Assembly: GCA_964019055.1 (NCBI GenBank) | Contig: OZ025220.1 | Coordinates: 7,677,147-7,741,146, forward strand | Direction: 5' to 3' | Origin: Anthopleura xanthogrammica | Taxonomy: Eukaryota > Cnidaria > Anthozoa > Actiniaria > Actiniidae | Length of the DNA stretch: 64,000 bases | The notes under the pieces: model-generated | Database searches by the model: none | Told to the model about the DNA's origin: nothing | Seen by the model: only the letters and a program-made list of their open reading frames with translations | Shown: positions 63,837-64,000 of the stretch, piece by piece | How the letters are laid out: each line of letters opens with the position of its first letter | Position numbering within the stretch: position 1 is the first letter of the stretch | Position numbers and translations under genes: made by a program

Positions 63837-64000
63837 CTAAAATGAACAAAACGAAATGAAATTAGCTAAACTGATTTTAGTGTGTCTTGTTCTTGCTCCT
63901 GTTCTTCATGTTGTTCTTCTTTTTAAAATTCTTGTTGTTGTCCTTCAATATCATCGTTATCATCAGCTATTTCTTCTTTTGCGATCTTCTTCAGTTTTGC
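63837..64000. other. Window edge upstream of the first visible exon of the large gene
   Basis: On the minus strand this starts with an open Lys/Glu/Asp-rich stretch ending in TAA (IEGQQQEF) and no GT donor. It may be intron, or the end of a neighbouring gene. Not resolvable here. Confidence 0.25.

Overview
This is eukaryotic nuclear DNA: AT-rich, full of GT-AG introns, foldback transposons, SINE and LINE pieces and microsatellites. Secreted extracellular modules (PAN-EGF-F5/8C; SEA plus WSC) in short phase-1 exons, CR1/L2-like LINEs and abundant MITEs suggest a marine invertebrate, most likely a cnidarian such as a sea anemone or coral. That assignment is an inference from style, not a match to a named genome. 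I built the gene models by hand from splice sites and reading-frame phase.

Layout. (1) 1-1030, plus strand: the last two exons of a gene with a coiled-coil tail. (2) 1031-7365: no gene seen; MITEs, a 117-bp minisatellite, GGAT and CAA microsatellites. (3) About 7365-42075: five head-to-tail copies of a 6-10 kb unit. Each unit holds one minus-strand gene for a small secreted protein made of signal peptide plus PAN/apple-like domain, one EGF domain and one F5/8C (discoidin) domain, ending Gly-Lys-stop. All five are intact in frame (293-298 aa). Their PAN and EGF exons are nearly identical, while the F5/8C exons differ mostly at four short positions that match the ligand-binding spikes of this fold. 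Unit 2 also carries a 1.5-kb non-autonomous DNA transposon with a near-perfect 251-bp palindrome and a 5'-truncated LINE with an intact reverse transcriptase frame. (4) 42075-47840: a small plus-strand gene for a secreted peptide (partial model) and MITE-rich spacer. (5) 47844-63836, minus strand: one large gene of at least 31 exons, 5' end outside the window, whose phases all agree. It encodes a secreted modular protein (at least 1313 aa) with an acidic Ser/Glu stretch, a Gly/Pro/Tyr-rich stretch, a SEA domain, a WSC domain, a run of 12-27-bp microexons and many dibasic cleavage-type sites.

How it fits together. The array looks like a diversifying family of secreted binding proteins on a constant scaffold. 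Exon mosaicism and an orphan F5/8C exon fragment suggest recombination or conversion between copies. The large gene looks like an extracellular-matrix or mucus-type proprotein; its microexons are symmetric and so could be skipped without breaking frame. Several MITE families share a GACC-type end and TA target duplications, so one mariner-like transposase may have spread them.
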